From contig NZ_LR027880.1 of assembly GCF_900537995.1 (NCBI RefSeq), positions 205,001 to 269,000 on the forward strand: a stretch of DNA of 64,000 bases, in the 5' to 3' direction. Positions within the stretch are counted from its first letter, which is position 1. Each line of letters begins with the position of its first letter. A program made the position numbers and the translations under genes. This DNA comes from Roseburia intestinalis L1-82 (GTDB lineage: Bacteria > Bacillota > Clostridia > Lachnospirales > Lachnospiraceae). Below are positions 36,228-45,399 of this stretch, piece after piece. Under the pieces are notes generated by a model. It worked only from the letters and a program-made list of their open reading frames with translations. It was not told the DNA's origin and ran no database searches.

Positions 36228-38345
36228 ATGCAGGATTATGATGAGAGTTTTTTTATTGCGAAAGCAAACAAGAGGGCGAGTATCACGTGGTTTGTACTTT
36301 TGCTGATAGCGTCCGTGTTTTACGGAATAAAAGTCGGCAGGGGACAGTTAAAGGAAGCGTATTTTGCAGGCTTTTTTGTTGCAGGCTGGCTGTCGTATCT
36401 TGGCGGCAGGATCTTACTGAGATTTAAGCATGCTGACAGTCTGCGGTATAAATGGGTGGTAGGACTTGGCTACCTGATATTTTATGCGGTAATTGCGTGG
36501 ACATCTTTAGATGAAGTTTCTTATGTATTTATTTTACCGTTAGTATGCATTCTGATCCTTTATAAAGATCCGAAGTTTATCCGGACAATGATGGGTATCA
36601 CGTTATTTGTACTGATTTCGAGTAATCTGTATAAAGGTCTGGCAAAAGGAATGATGGATTTCGTCGCAAGCGAGGAATGTGTCCTGCAGTTTGCAATTGT
36701 GATCTGCTGTTATGGATGTACCAATATGGCAATCGCCCATCTGGTACAATCGGATGGTGCATTGACGGCTTCTATCAAATCTAATCTGGCGCGCGTCGTA
36801 CAGACTGTGGAGCAGGTCAAAGAGGCGAGCAATGAGATCGTGGACGGTGTAACGGTTGTGAGGGAACTTGCAGATGAGAACCGCACCGGCGCTAATGATG
36901 TCATGAATGATATGAAAAATCTTGCGGATAACAATGGAGTGCTCAATGATAAAACACTTTCCTCTGTTGAGATGACCAATGTGATCGATACGCAGGTAAA
37001 AAATGTTGCCGGTCTCATGGAGCAGGTGGTACAGCTCATCGGGGCATCGGTGGATCATGCCAATATCAGCGCGGAAGAGCTGGTTGAGGTGGTGGAGATC
37101 ACCAATAAGATGGCGACACTTTCCAAAGAAGTAGAGCAGGTGCTTGAGGACTTTAAGGCTGAGTTTAAGAATGTAAAAGAAGAGACCAGTACGATTGAAG
37201 GTATCACTTCAAAGACAAATTTACTTGCTTTAAATGCATCCATCGAGGCAGCGAGAGCCGGAGAAGCCGGCAAGGGATTTGCGGTAGTTGCCAATGAGAT
37301 TCGCGAGCTGAGCAGTGGAACACAGGCTTCCTCCAACAGTATTATGGAAGCATTGTCAAGACTCGAAGCAATTTCCGAGAAGATGATGAAGTCCATCTCA
37401 GAGACCGTGGAACTGATCCAGGTCAATATTGAAAAAGTATCGAATGTCAACCAGAGTGTGACAAATATTACAAACGATGCGACAAGCCTTGGCGAAAACA
37501 TCAAGGTCGTAGACAGCGCAGTCAAAGAAGTGGAGACATCCAACCAGACACTGACGGACAATATGCAGCAGGTCGGCGAAGTCATGGAAGTCATGACACA
37601 GAGCATCAATGGTGCGGAACTGACAACCAGGACGATGCTGAGCAAATACGAGGCAAGTGCCAAGAGTGCACTGGATATTGAGAGTGTTGTCGGCAAACTT
37701 ATGGAGGAGCTGGGCGTCGGCGGATTCATGGGGGTACAGGATGTAAAACCTGGCATGAAGATCACGATTGCATTAAATGATGACAGCAGTAAAAAAGAGT
37801 ATGCAGGCGAAGTTGCGGACTGCAGTGGCAAAGATCTCTTTGTAACCGCAGAAAGTGGAGTGAAAGACTTTGTTGACAAGAAGAATAAACATGAGTTATG
37901 TAAACTGCATATTGTAGTTGACAATGTCTTGTATTACTGGGATGACATTGAGATCCATCCGGTCAGACAGGGTGAAAAAGGTCAGTATAAACTGCATATT
38001 GAATCCAATCCGAAGGTATATAACCGAAGAAAATATCCTCGTATGCCGATCTCTAATGCATGTACCATCCGCTTAGAGGGAACAGATAAAACATATTCCG
38101 GAAAAATGGTAAATATCAGTGCAAACGGTTTTGCATTTTCTGTGCGTGACAATGTTTTTGCAAGCCAGACAGGCAGAAATGTCCAGCTGGATGTGAAAGA
38201 TTTTGCAGTAATTGGAAATAAGCCGCTGACCGGCTGCGTGATCCGAAGCTCCAACAATGAAGGTGAATTCATCGTTGGGTGCAGAATGCCGGAGGATAGC
38301 GAGCCGATCAAAGAATATGTAAGCAGGAATTACAATGGGAATTAG
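36228..38345 (+). CDS. chemoreceptor fused to a YcgR-like PilZ module
   Basis: A 705-residue methyl-accepting chemotaxis-type protein. Five or six hydrophobic helices fill about residues 20-170 with no large outside domain, so it probably senses membrane or internal signals. The cytoplasmic signalling coiled coil (about 180-490) has the conserved hairpin tip ([20 protein letters not shown], about 335-355). Then come a YcgR-type N-terminal beta-barrel (about 505-590) and a PilZ domain with the c-di-GMP-binding motifs RRKYPR (about 599-604) and NISANG (about 628-633). It should tie chemotaxis or another kinase pathway to c-di-GMP. An EAL protein and a GGDEF protein lie nearby. Ribosome binding site AGAGAGGA lies upstream. 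Confidence 0.92.
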   Translation: MQDYDESFFIAKANKRASITWFVLLLIASVFYGIKVGRGQLKEAYFAGFFVAGWLSYLGGRILLRFKHADSLRYKWVVGLGYLIFYAVIAWTSLDEVSYVFILPLVCILILYKDPKFIRTMMGITLFVLISSNLYKGLAKGMMDFVASEECVLQFAIVICCYGCTNMAIAHLVQSDGALTASIKSNLARVVQTVEQVKEASNEIVDGVTVVRELADENRTGANDVMNDMKNLADNNGVLNDKTLSSVEMTNVIDTQVKNVAGLMEQVVQLIGASVDHANISAEELVEVVEITNKMATLSKEVEQVLEDFKAEFKNVKEETSTIEGITSKTNLLALNASIEAARAGEAGKGFAVVANEIRELSSGTQASSNSIMEALSRLEAISEKMMKSISETVELIQVNIEKVSNVNQSVTNITNDATSLGENIKVVDSAVKEVETSNQTLTDNMQQVGEVMEVMTQSINGAELTTRTMLSKYEASAKSALDIESVVGKLMEELGVGGFMGVQDVKPGMKITIALNDDSSKKEYAGEVADCSGKDLFVTAESGVKDFVDKKNKHELCKLHIVVDNVLYYWDDIEIHPVRQGEKGQYKLHIESNPKVYNRRKYPRMPISNACTIRLEGTDKTYSGKMVNISANGFAFSVRDNVFASQTGRNVQLDVKDFAVIGNKPLTGCVIRSSNNEGEFIVGCRMPEDSEPIKEYVSRNYNGN

Positions 38346-38375
38346 AAAAGAAAAGTAGATAAAGGGGCAATTCAG

Positions 38376-39497
38376 TTGAAGAGAAAAGCGGCATTATCTA
38401 TTATAACTGCAGCATTTCTGATCGGTGTGGCAGCATGTGGAAATGGAAATATAAACAGTTCAGGTGCAGCGGCATCGAATGAAAACAGTGCATTACAGCA
38501 GTCTGACGCTGCGGAAAACAGTACCCGGAAAACATCAGCTACAGAGGAAAATGCAGATACGGAAGATGCATCCACAGAGAATAATGCAGACAGTAATACA
38601 GACACAGAGGAGAGTGCCCAAAACGGCACAGGAACAGAAAACACCGAGGGGCTTACATTTGCGGATCTTGCAGAATATCAGTTCAAGTTTTGCAGTGGTG
38701 CAGGTGGATGGTCTACGGATTTTACCATTGATTCCGACGGGCATTTCAGCGGTGAGTATCGTGATTCAGATTTTGGAGATGCCGGGGACGATTATGAAAA
38801 CGGAACCGTGTATACAAGCGTATTCAATGGACATTTTAAAGATCTGACACAGGTAAACGACCATTGTTACCGGATGACACTTGCGGATATTTCCTATCAG
38901 GAAAATGAATTTGGCAGGGAAGAGATCAAAGATGGAACAAAGTACGTTTATTCAGATGCATATGGTCTGACCGGTACAGATACTTTTCTGGTTTACCTGG
39001 AGGGGACACCGGTCAGCGAAATTTCGGAAGAGGCATATTCCTGGCTTTCCATGGCAAACAAAAGTGATACAGAGCTTACGATGGTGGCACTTGTAAATGA
39101 GGGACAGGAAGAGGGAATCTATTCTTATAAGAAACTGTCCCCATTAGAGGATGCACAGACAACTTTTGAGAGTTATACGTCAAGTTATGAATACTGGACG
39201 GATGAGATCGATAAAGCGGAGTCACAGAGTGAGATAAACGATGATTCCCAAAAAAGATATGAGGTCATGGATGAGTGTCTGAATTATATCTGGAATCTCA
39301 TAAAGAATGATACGGATGAGAACGCGTATCAGAAAATACTTGAAGAACAGCGGACCTGGATCGCAGATAAAGAAGCAAAAGCAAAGGCTGCTTCGGATGA
39401 GTATGGGGATGGAAGTGCTGGAACAGCAGCTTATTATGATAAGTCAGCAGAACTTACCATGACACGCTGTGAGGAATTGATCGAATATCTCAAGTAA
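38376..39497 (+). CDS. lipoprotein with C-terminal LprI-like (DUF1311) domain
   Basis: A 373-residue exported lipoprotein. The signal peptide ends in GVAAC with Cys21; a long Asn/Thr/Glu/Ser-rich spacer (about 22-88) follows. Residues about 90-255 form an unassigned beta-rich domain (FTIDSDGHFSGEYRDSDFG). The last 90 residues (DECLNYIWNLIK to CEELIEYLK) match the DUF1311/LprI type known from lysozyme-inhibitor-like proteins. The start is TTG 38376, behind AGGGG, 30 bases after the chemoreceptor stop, so the genes may be co-transcribed. I cannot give a specific function. Confidence 0.8.
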   Translation: MKRKAALSIITAAFLIGVAACGNGNINSSGAAASNENSALQQSDAAENSTRKTSATEENADTEDASTENNADSNTDTEESAQNGTGTENTEGLTFADLAEYQFKFCSGAGGWSTDFTIDSDGHFSGEYRDSDFGDAGDDYENGTVYTSVFNGHFKDLTQVNDHCYRMTLADISYQENEFGREEIKDGTKYVYSDAYGLTGTDTFLVYLEGTPVSEISEEAYSWLSMANKSDTELTMVALVNEGQEEGIYSYKKLSPLEDAQTTFESYTSSYEYWTDEIDKAESQSEINDDSQKRYEVMDECLNYIWNLIKNDTDENAYQKILEEQRTWIADKEAKAKAASDEYGDGSAGTAAYYDKSAELTMTRCEELIEYLK

Positions 39498-39536
39498 TGA
39501 AAGATAAGAGAAAAACAGAAGTAAGAGGCGAAAATC

Positions 39537-39911
39537 ATGACGGCAGAAGATATCAAAGCATATTGTCTCAGTAAGCATAAGGCATGTGAAGCATACCCGT
39601 TTGGGAAAGTGCCGGTCTGCTACAAACTGAATGATAAAATATTTGCGCAGTTATATCCGGATGAGGGAAACTATAAAATTACATTAAAATGCACAGCGGA
39701 TGCCGCACAGTTTTACCGGATGGTCTACCCGGATAAGATCATGGAAGGATATCATTGTTCGAAGGTTCAGAAACCTTACTGGAACACGATCTATCTGGAT
39801 GATTTCCCGGAGAAGGAACTTTATAATATGATAGATTTTGCGTATGATACCGTACTGCACGGTTTCAGCAAAAAAGTACAGAAACAGATATTGGAAGAGG
39901 CAGGGAAATAG
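39537..39911 (+). CDS. MmcQ/YjbR family protein
   Basis: A 124-residue protein of the MmcQ/YjbR (DUF419) family, a double-stranded DNA-binding-like fold. Conserved family features are present: a substrate-like EAYPFG near residue 20, KLNDKIFAQL, and a MEGYHCSKVQKPYWNTIYLD segment. No precise role is known. The start follows AGAGGCG. Its 3' 225 bases plus flank are duplicated at 41440-41680. Confidence 0.88.
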   Translation: MTAEDIKAYCLSKHKACEAYPFGKVPVCYKLNDKIFAQLYPDEGNYKITLKCTADAAQFYRMVYPDKIMEGYHCSKVQKPYWNTIYLDDFPEKELYNMIDFAYDTVLHGFSKKVQKQILEEAGK

Positions 39912-39927
39912 TAACTGCTTCTGACAG
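39687..39927 (+). repeat. 241-bp direct repeat, first copy (mmcQ 3' end)
   Basis: This matches 41440-41680 at about 98% by eye. It covers codons 51-124 of the MmcQ gene and 16 bases past its stop. After this copy the sequence turns into a GH38 fragment at a CAG microhomology; after the second copy it continues into different intergenic DNA. Confidence 0.9.
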
Positions 39928-40130
39928 TTCCGACCGCACTGAAACACAGTATGCTTACGGGGGATGTCATTCTACGTTTCTGCAACCTTTCAGATGAAGA
40001 GACGACGGTGACTGTCTCTCAGCCTGAGATTTTTACCTATGATCTGTTAGAAAAAGACCGGTTACAGAAAGAAGAGAATGAAATCGTGTTAGGAAAACAT
40101 GAGATACGTACGATCGGATGGAGAGGATAA
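39926..40130 (+). pseudogene. GH38 alpha-mannosidase, 3' end fragment
   Basis: These 205 bases encode the last 67 residues of a GH38 alpha-mannosidase (VPTALKHSMLTGDVILRFCN to RTIGWRG, stop). They align without gaps with the end of the gene at 45400-48108 (bases from 47903) at about 88% identity. The divergence shows a different GH38 gene, not a recent copy of the local one. No start or catalytic part is present. Confidence 0.9.
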
Positions 40131-40246
40131 ACGGATCAGAGTGGGTATGGAATATTGTAAATACTTATGATTCAGAAGTTCGGAATATATCAGATAGACT
40201 TTCTTTTGAAAAAATGTTATTATGGGTAAATACGAGAGGGATGGTG

Positions 40247-41311
40247 ATGAACAAAGAAATACGGTCGGATAAGAGAATAAAAAATATAATAGGCATCATA
40301 CAAAGCTGTCTGATATTGATATTAATATTTCTCATTGTTTTTATGATAATACAGATTAACAGGTTACAAGGGACTGCACGTGTAATAAATTATGCGGGTC
40401 TGGTACGTGGAGCGACACAGCGTGAGGTAAAATTAGAAATCACAGGAAACCAGAAGGATGAATTGATAAAATATCTGGATAATATTCTGAGTGGCTTAAG
40501 ATATCAGGAAGGACAATATGATCTGGTAAAGATCCATGACAAAGAATATCAGGATAAGCTGCGGATTCAGAGTGAATATTGGGAAAAATTAAAAACAGAA
40601 ATTGGGGAAGTGAGAAGTAAAGGCTACCAAAATACAGATATTGTAAATATGAGTGAAATCTATTTTGAGATGGCAGATGAAACGGTATTTGCTGCAGAAA
40701 ATTATTCAGAAAAGATTGCTATAAAGATCCGCACGATAGAGTTTCTGTCCGCACTTGATATGTTTTGTCTGGTGATTTTGATCATTATGCAGACGCTGAC
40801 AGCAATGAAAATGGCAATGAATAATAAACTGTTAGAACAGAAGGCATATACGGATGCCCATACCGGATTACCTAATAAAGATGCCTGCGAGCTGCTTCTT
40901 AATACCCCAGAGAAAGTGAAAGAGTCTACAGCCTGCATGATGTTTGATCTAAATAATCTGAAGATTGTGAATGATACAATGGGACATTCGGCAGGAGACC
41001 GTTTGATCATGGATTTCGCCCAGCTTTTACGCAGTGTGATACCGGAAAAAAATTTTGTTGGAAGATATGGCGGAGATGAGTTTATGGCAGTTATTTATCA
41101 CACAAGCAAAACAGAAGTTGAGGAACTGTTAAAAAGTTTATACAGAGAGAAAGACAGATTAAATAGTAATGAAAATCAAATACAGATCGACTATGCATGC
41201 GGCTGGGCATTCCCGGACGAAGATGGTGCGTATACCATGCAGATGTTATTGGATAAGGCGGATGTTTATATGTACGAAAATAAACAACTGTGCAAGAAAC
41301 GTAAAATATAG
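40247..41311 (+). CDS. membrane diguanylate cyclase (GGDEF)
   Basis: A 354-residue protein predicted to make cyclic di-GMP. Two membrane helices (about 14-37 and 165-187) flank an extracellular helical sensor of about 125 residues. The GGDEF domain spans about 200-350, with MFDLNNLKIVNDTMGHSAGD and an intact RYGGDEF near residues 270-276. The RxxD inhibitory site is absent. ATG 40247 is preferred, with GAGAGG just upstream; ATG 40241 is also possible. The frame is open from 40118, but that part overlaps the GH38 fragment and is not expected to be coding. The gene came in with the 1.75-kb insertion. Confidence 0.9.
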   Translation: MNKEIRSDKRIKNIIGIIQSCLILILIFLIVFMIIQINRLQGTARVINYAGLVRGATQREVKLEITGNQKDELIKYLDNILSGLRYQEGQYDLVKIHDKEYQDKLRIQSEYWEKLKTEIGEVRSKGYQNTDIVNMSEIYFEMADETVFAAENYSEKIAIKIRTIEFLSALDMFCLVILIIMQTLTAMKMAMNNKLLEQKAYTDAHTGLPNKDACELLLNTPEKVKESTACMMFDLNNLKIVNDTMGHSAGDRLIMDFAQLLRSVIPEKNFVGRYGGDEFMAVIYHTSKTEVEELLKSLYREKDRLNSNENQIQIDYACGWAFPDEDGAYTMQMLLDKADVYMYENKQLCKKRKI

Positions 41312-41359
41312 TCATATCATTTTTTTTATAAAAGGGTTTACAAATACACTAAAATATGC

Positions 41360-41403
41360 GGCCGCTCTCGTTATTAATTGTTTTTAAGGTAACGAGATCG
41401 GCC
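41360..41403 (+). terminator. hairpin after the GGDEF gene
   Basis: GGCCGCTCTCGTTA (41360-41373) pairs with TAACGAGATCGGCC (41390-41403) with one mismatch and a 16-nt loop, 48 bases after the stop. Only TTT follows, so it may be a weak terminator. Confidence 0.6.
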
Positions 41404-41439
41404 TTTGAGATTGGCTGCTGCAGGAATCATAAGCAAATG

Positions 41440-41664
41440 AAATGTACAGCGGATACAGCACAGTTTTACCGGATGGTCTACCCGGATAAGATCATGGAAG
41501 GATATCATTGTTCGAAGGTTCAGAAACCTTACTGGAATACGATCTATCTGGATGATTTCCCGGAGAAGGAACTTTATAATATGATAGATTTTGCGTATGA
41601 TACCGTACTGCACGGTTTCAGCAAAAAAGTACAGAAACAGATATTGGAAGAGGCAGGGAAATAG
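41440..41664 (+). pseudogene. MmcQ/YjbR gene, duplicated 3' fragment
   Basis: The last 74 codons of the MmcQ gene at 39537-39911, with the same stop codon and nearly the same sequence (for example TADAAQ there, TADTAQ here). The N-terminal 50 codons are missing. The following bases (41665-41680) are also shared. This is the right-hand copy left by a duplication-insertion event, and probably carries the original downstream flank of mmcQ. Confidence 0.88.
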
Positions 41665-41680
41665 TACCTGCTTCTGACAG
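41440..41680 (+). repeat. 241-bp direct repeat, second copy (mmcQ 3' end)
   Basis: Partner of the repeat at 39687-39927. Between the two copies lie the GH38 fragment and the GGDEF gene. Recombination between them would remove 1753 bp and restore an intact mmcQ with its presumed original flank. Confidence 0.9.
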
Positions 41681-41779
41681 AAGTGCATCTGATTTTTCCG
41701 CATCAAACGGAGAAAGCAGATGTTTTTTTTCGTTGGGAACATGGTGAGCAGTAATTTTCCGTTGCGTGTAAGTCTTGTC

Positions 41780-41808
41780 TTTACAAATACACAACAAAAT
41801 GATATATT
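41780..41808 (+). promoter_or_regulatory. promoter of the mannoside-use operon
   Basis: TTTACA at 41780-41785, a 17-bp spacer and TATATT at 41803-41808, about 78 bases before the ROK kinase start. The leader that follows is very AT-rich with several GATATAT repeats, which could bind a regulator. Confidence 0.6.
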
Positions 41809-41885
41809 CGATTTGGATATGATATATTAATAAATATAAATAATATGTAAATGATATATAAATGACATATAAAAAGGAGGAAAAA

Positions 41886-42830
41886 ATGAAACTGGGGATC
41901 GATATGGGCGGTATGTCCATCAAAATGGGGCTGGTAAATGAGGAAAATGAGATTATTGGGAGAATCACAATTCCAACCGATCTGACGGTGCCGTATCAGA
42001 TGCTGGTGGAACGCATGGCAGATGCCGTACAACAGATGCTTGAAAATGCAGGCATGACATTGGAACAGTGTGAGGGGATCGGAATTGGAAGTCCGGGAAC
42101 GATCGACGCAAAGCGGGGAGTAATCCTGTATTCTAATAATTTTGGCTGGGAAAATGTACCAATCGTAGAAGAACTGAAAAAACATCTGGATGTGGGAATT
42201 GAAATTGCCAATGATGCGGACGCTGCGGCACTGGGAGAAGTATATGCCGGTGCGGCAGAAGGTGCAGAAAATGCAGTTCTTCTGACACTTGGAACGGGTG
42301 TGGGCAGTGGAGTGATCCTGGATAAAAAGATTTTTCGCGGTGGGATGCCGGGAGGCTGTGAGTTAGGACATTTGTCTATACACCATGATGGCGTTCGCTG
42401 TACCTGTGGAAGAAAAGGCTGCCTGGAAGCATATGCCTCTGCGTCTGCACTTCTTCGGATCGCACGGGAAAAGGCAGCAGAGCACCCGGAATCTGTCATG
42501 AATGAGATGTGTAAAAATGACCTGGAACAGATGAATGGTAAGATTCCGTTTGACGCCGCAAAAGCCGGAGATGAAGCTGGCATGGAAGTTATAAAAGAAT
42601 ATGAGGGTTACCTCGCATGCGGAATTGCAAATGTGATCAATACGTTCCGGCCGGAAAAGGTGATCCTTGGCGGAGGAGTTGCTGCGCAGAAAGAAAATCT
42701 GACCGCACCGCTTAAGGATCTGGTGAAAGATATGTGTTTCGGTGGCAGTCATGGATATATTGCCGACATCGTGACCTCTGCACTTGGAAATGATGCTGGG
42801 ATCATTGGAGCAGCAAATCTGGTAGTGTAA
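41886..42830 (+). CDS. ROK-family sugar kinase
   Basis: A 314-residue cytoplasmic kinase of the ROK family. The phosphate-binding motif near the N-terminus reads DMGGMSIK in place of the usual DIGGTxxK. The sugar-site segment GHLSIHHDGVRC and the zinc motif CTCGRKGCLEAYAS (about 173-186) are complete, and LTLGTGVGSG is the second ATP motif. By context it should phosphorylate mannose or N-acetylglucosamine released from N-glycans; glucose cannot be excluded. AGGAGG lies 5 bases before ATG 41886, which decides the start against an ATG at 41862. It heads a four-gene group with the regulator, GH125 and GH38. Confidence 0.9.
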   Translation: MKLGIDMGGMSIKMGLVNEENEIIGRITIPTDLTVPYQMLVERMADAVQQMLENAGMTLEQCEGIGIGSPGTIDAKRGVILYSNNFGWENVPIVEELKKHLDVGIEIANDADAAALGEVYAGAAEGAENAVLLTLGTGVGSGVILDKKIFRGGMPGGCELGHLSIHHDGVRCTCGRKGCLEAYASASALLRIAREKAAEHPESVMNEMCKNDLEQMNGKIPFDAAKAGDEAGMEVIKEYEGYLACGIANVINTFRPEKVILGGGVAAQKENLTAPLKDLVKDMCFGGSHGYIADIVTSALGNDAGIIGAANLVV

Positions 42831-42873
42831 AATTGCAATGCGCAGTGTCACAGAAAGATTAACGGAGGCGGCA

Positions 42874-43959
42874 ATGGGAAAAACAATTATGTATGAGCGG
42901 ATCTATGCGGATCTGCTTGCAAAAATACAGAATGGAGATTACCAGCCGGGAGACCGGCTGCCATCGGAGAAAGAGTCAGCAGAGCTTTATGGGGTAAGCC
43001 GTATTACAGCGAAAAAGGCGATGGATATGCTGGCAAAGGAAAAAAAGATCAGCAGAGAGCCGGGAAGAGGTTCTTTTGTGTGCAGTCCGGCTGCTGCTGT
43101 GGAGATGAAAAAGGAGAGCCGGGGGACTGCCAATCAGCGGATCGGTGTAATATTCGATGGGTTTGGAAGCGATTTTGGCACACGGCTTTTGCAGGGGATT
43201 GAGAGCGAATGTGACAGGAGACAGTCAGATCTTTTGTTTAAGTGTACTTATGGAAGTATCGAAAAGGAAAAACAGGCGATCGACGCAGCAATCCGTGCGG
43301 GAGTAAAAGGTATTCTGCTTCTTTGCGCACAGGGGGATAATTATAACAGTAAGGTGTTAGAACTGGCACTGAACGGGTATCCGCTGGTGCTTATGGACCG
43401 GAGGATGCAGGGCATTTCAATCCCGTGTGTCAGAACAGATAATTATGAAGCGGCGAACGAAGTTACCAAAATACTTATCGCAATGGGGCATAAAAAAATC
43501 TGTTTTCTGACGCATGCGTCCGTTACGACGACAACGATCCATGAGCGCTACGAAGGATTTGCTCATTGTATGCTCAAATATGAAGATGCCAATGGGACAT
43601 TTGCAAAACTTGAAAAATATAACCACATTCCAGAGGATATTGAAAAAGAATGTCGGGAATTTGATTATGCGCAGATTGCAGAGATCCTGGAAAAAAACAG
43701 GGAATGTACGGCATATATTGCCGCTGAATACCGGATCGGGGTGCTTTTTTCGAAATATTTAAAAGAGCATGGGATTTCAAAAAAGATTGCTGTATTTGAT
43801 GGCATTGATGAGATCTATGAGCAGGATGATTTTATCCATGTGCGGCAGAATGAATTTGCGATGGGACAGCAGGCAGTCACACTTTTGGAGGAAATTACAA
43901 CCGGAAAGAAACAGAACGAGGATATTATAATTCCCTATCAGATATCGGGGATTCTATAA
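42874..43959 (+). CDS. GntR-type regulator with sugar-binding domain
   Basis: A 361-residue transcription regulator. The N-terminal winged helix (about 1-72; YQPGDRLPSEKESAELYGVSR) is of the GntR family, and the C-terminal part (about 85-361) is a LacI-type periplasmic-binding fold (IGVIFDGFGSDFG, GILLLCAQGDN, VLMDRRMQG). This is the AraR-like combination found in sugar regulators. It probably senses a mannoside or GlcNAc derivative and controls the surrounding operon. GGAGG lies 5 bases before ATG 42874; the open frame starts 12 codons earlier without a ribosome binding site. Confidence 0.9.
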   Translation: MGKTIMYERIYADLLAKIQNGDYQPGDRLPSEKESAELYGVSRITAKKAMDMLAKEKKISREPGRGSFVCSPAAAVEMKKESRGTANQRIGVIFDGFGSDFGTRLLQGIESECDRRQSDLLFKCTYGSIEKEKQAIDAAIRAGVKGILLLCAQGDNYNSKVLELALNGYPLVLMDRRMQGISIPCVRTDNYEAANEVTKILIAMGHKKICFLTHASVTTTTIHERYEGFAHCMLKYEDANGTFAKLEKYNHIPEDIEKECREFDYAQIAEILEKNRECTAYIAAEYRIGVLFSKYLKEHGISKKIAVFDGIDEIYEQDDFIHVRQNEFAMGQQAVTLLEEITTGKKQNEDIIIPYQISGIL

Positions 43960-44005
43960 AGCAGGAGATTCGTGTGAAAAAGACAGTACAAGAAGGGAGA
44001 TTAAG

Positions 44006-45295
44006 ATGAAAATAAAAGAGAATTATGCAGCGATCGAGCGTACGGTTGCTCTTGTAAAAGAAAAATTTGGTGCAGACAGCAAGATCGCGGTCATGTTTGA
44101 AAAGTGCATTTCGAATACGCTTCAGACAACGATTAAAATAAAAGAAAATGATACAGTATTTGTGATCACGGGGGATATTCCTGCTATGTGGCTGCGTGAT
44201 TCGGCATGTCAGCTCCGCCCGTTTTTATTGTTTGCAAAGGAAGAACCGGAACTTGTGGAACTGGTATGCGGGCTGATCAAAAAACAAATGCAGTGCATTC
44301 TTTTAGATCCATATGCCAATGCATTTAATGAAAATGGCGACGGACAGTGCTGGGATCATGACAAGACGGATATGAAACCGGAGCTGTGGGAACGGAAATA
44401 TGAGATCGATTCCTTATGCTATCCGGTACAGCTTTCCTATCTGCTCTGGAAGAATACAGGATGTACGGAGCAGTTTACCGGAGAATGGTTAGAAGCCGCA
44501 AAAGCCGTGATCCGCGTATTCCGAACGGAACAGGATCATGAAAATGCTTCCCCATATACATTTGAAAGAGAAAACTGCAGTTTTACCGATACTCTCTCAA
44601 GGGACGGAAAAGGTGCTCTGGTAAAAAGCAACGTCGGACTGATCTGGTCGGGGTTCCGTCCGAGTGATGATGCCTGTGTATATGGATATCTGATCCCGTC
44701 AAATATGTTAGCTTCCGTCATCCTTGGAAATATAGCAGAGATTGCCCGTGAAATCTACCATGATGAGAAACTGGCAGAAGAGGCAGATGCTTTTTCAAAG
44801 GAAGTGAGAAGTGCGATCGAGACACTTGCTATCCTTCCGGCACAGAAAACGGAATACTACGCATATGAGGTAGATGGTTTCGGCCAGTATCTTGTAATGG
44901 ATGATGCAAATCTGCCAAGCCTTCTTGCGATGCCATACTATGGCTATTGCGACAATAAAAATGAGAGATACCAGAACACCAGAAAAGTGATCTTAAGTGA
45001 CCAGAACCCATATTATTTCAGCGGAGAGTGCGCGGAGGGAATCGGAAGCCCACACACATACACGCGTTTCATCTGGCCAATGGCACTGGCAATGCAGGGA
45101 CTTACCTCTGATTCCAAGGAGGAAAAATTAAAAATGCTTGAGATGATCGCAGACTGTGATGCGGAGACCAATCTGGTACATGAGTCATTTCATGTGGATC
45201 ACCCGGAAGAATTTACACGTCCGTGGTTTTCATGGGCAAATTCCGTATTTTGTGAACTGATACTGGACTATTGCGGACAGAAAGTAACCCTTTGA
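44006..45295 (+). CDS. GH125 exo-alpha-1,6-mannosidase
   Basis: A 429-residue cytoplasmic enzyme of GH125, a family of alpha/alpha-barrel inverting exo-alpha-1,6-mannosidases. The family motif GDIPAMWLRDS is near residue 56-66, the probable acid Asp lies in GFRPSDDACVYGY near 218, and the probable base Glu in LVHESFHVD near 395. In pathogens such as pneumococcus, GH125 trims alpha-1,6-mannose from N-glycans, which fits this locus. It lacks a signal peptide, so it acts on imported glycans. It follows the regulator by 46 bases and precedes GH38 by about 100. Confidence 0.93.
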   Translation: MKIKENYAAIERTVALVKEKFGADSKIAVMFEKCISNTLQTTIKIKENDTVFVITGDIPAMWLRDSACQLRPFLLFAKEEPELVELVCGLIKKQMQCILLDPYANAFNENGDGQCWDHDKTDMKPELWERKYEIDSLCYPVQLSYLLWKNTGCTEQFTGEWLEAAKAVIRVFRTEQDHENASPYTFERENCSFTDTLSRDGKGALVKSNVGLIWSGFRPSDDACVYGYLIPSNMLASVILGNIAEIAREIYHDEKLAEEADAFSKEVRSAIETLAILPAQKTEYYAYEVDGFGQYLVMDDANLPSLLAMPYYGYCDNKNERYQNTRKVILSDQNPYYFSGECAEGIGSPHTYTRFIWPMALAMQGLTSDSKEEKLKMLEMIADCDAETNLVHESFHVDHPEEFTRPWFSWANSVFCELILDYCGQKVTL

Positions 45296-45399
45296 TTTAA
45301 AAAGATATCTGTGCCTGTGCATAAATATGGGATATCAATGGAAACAGGCAGAAGCAGAGATTTTTATAATGTCCTAAATGGGCAGGAATGGAGAGCACT

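Noticed and set aside
40118..40246. Longer GGDEF protein starting at ATG 40118.
   Set aside because: The ATG lies in the GH38 remnant (GGATGGAGAGGATAA) and the added 43 residues have no resemblance to sensor domains.
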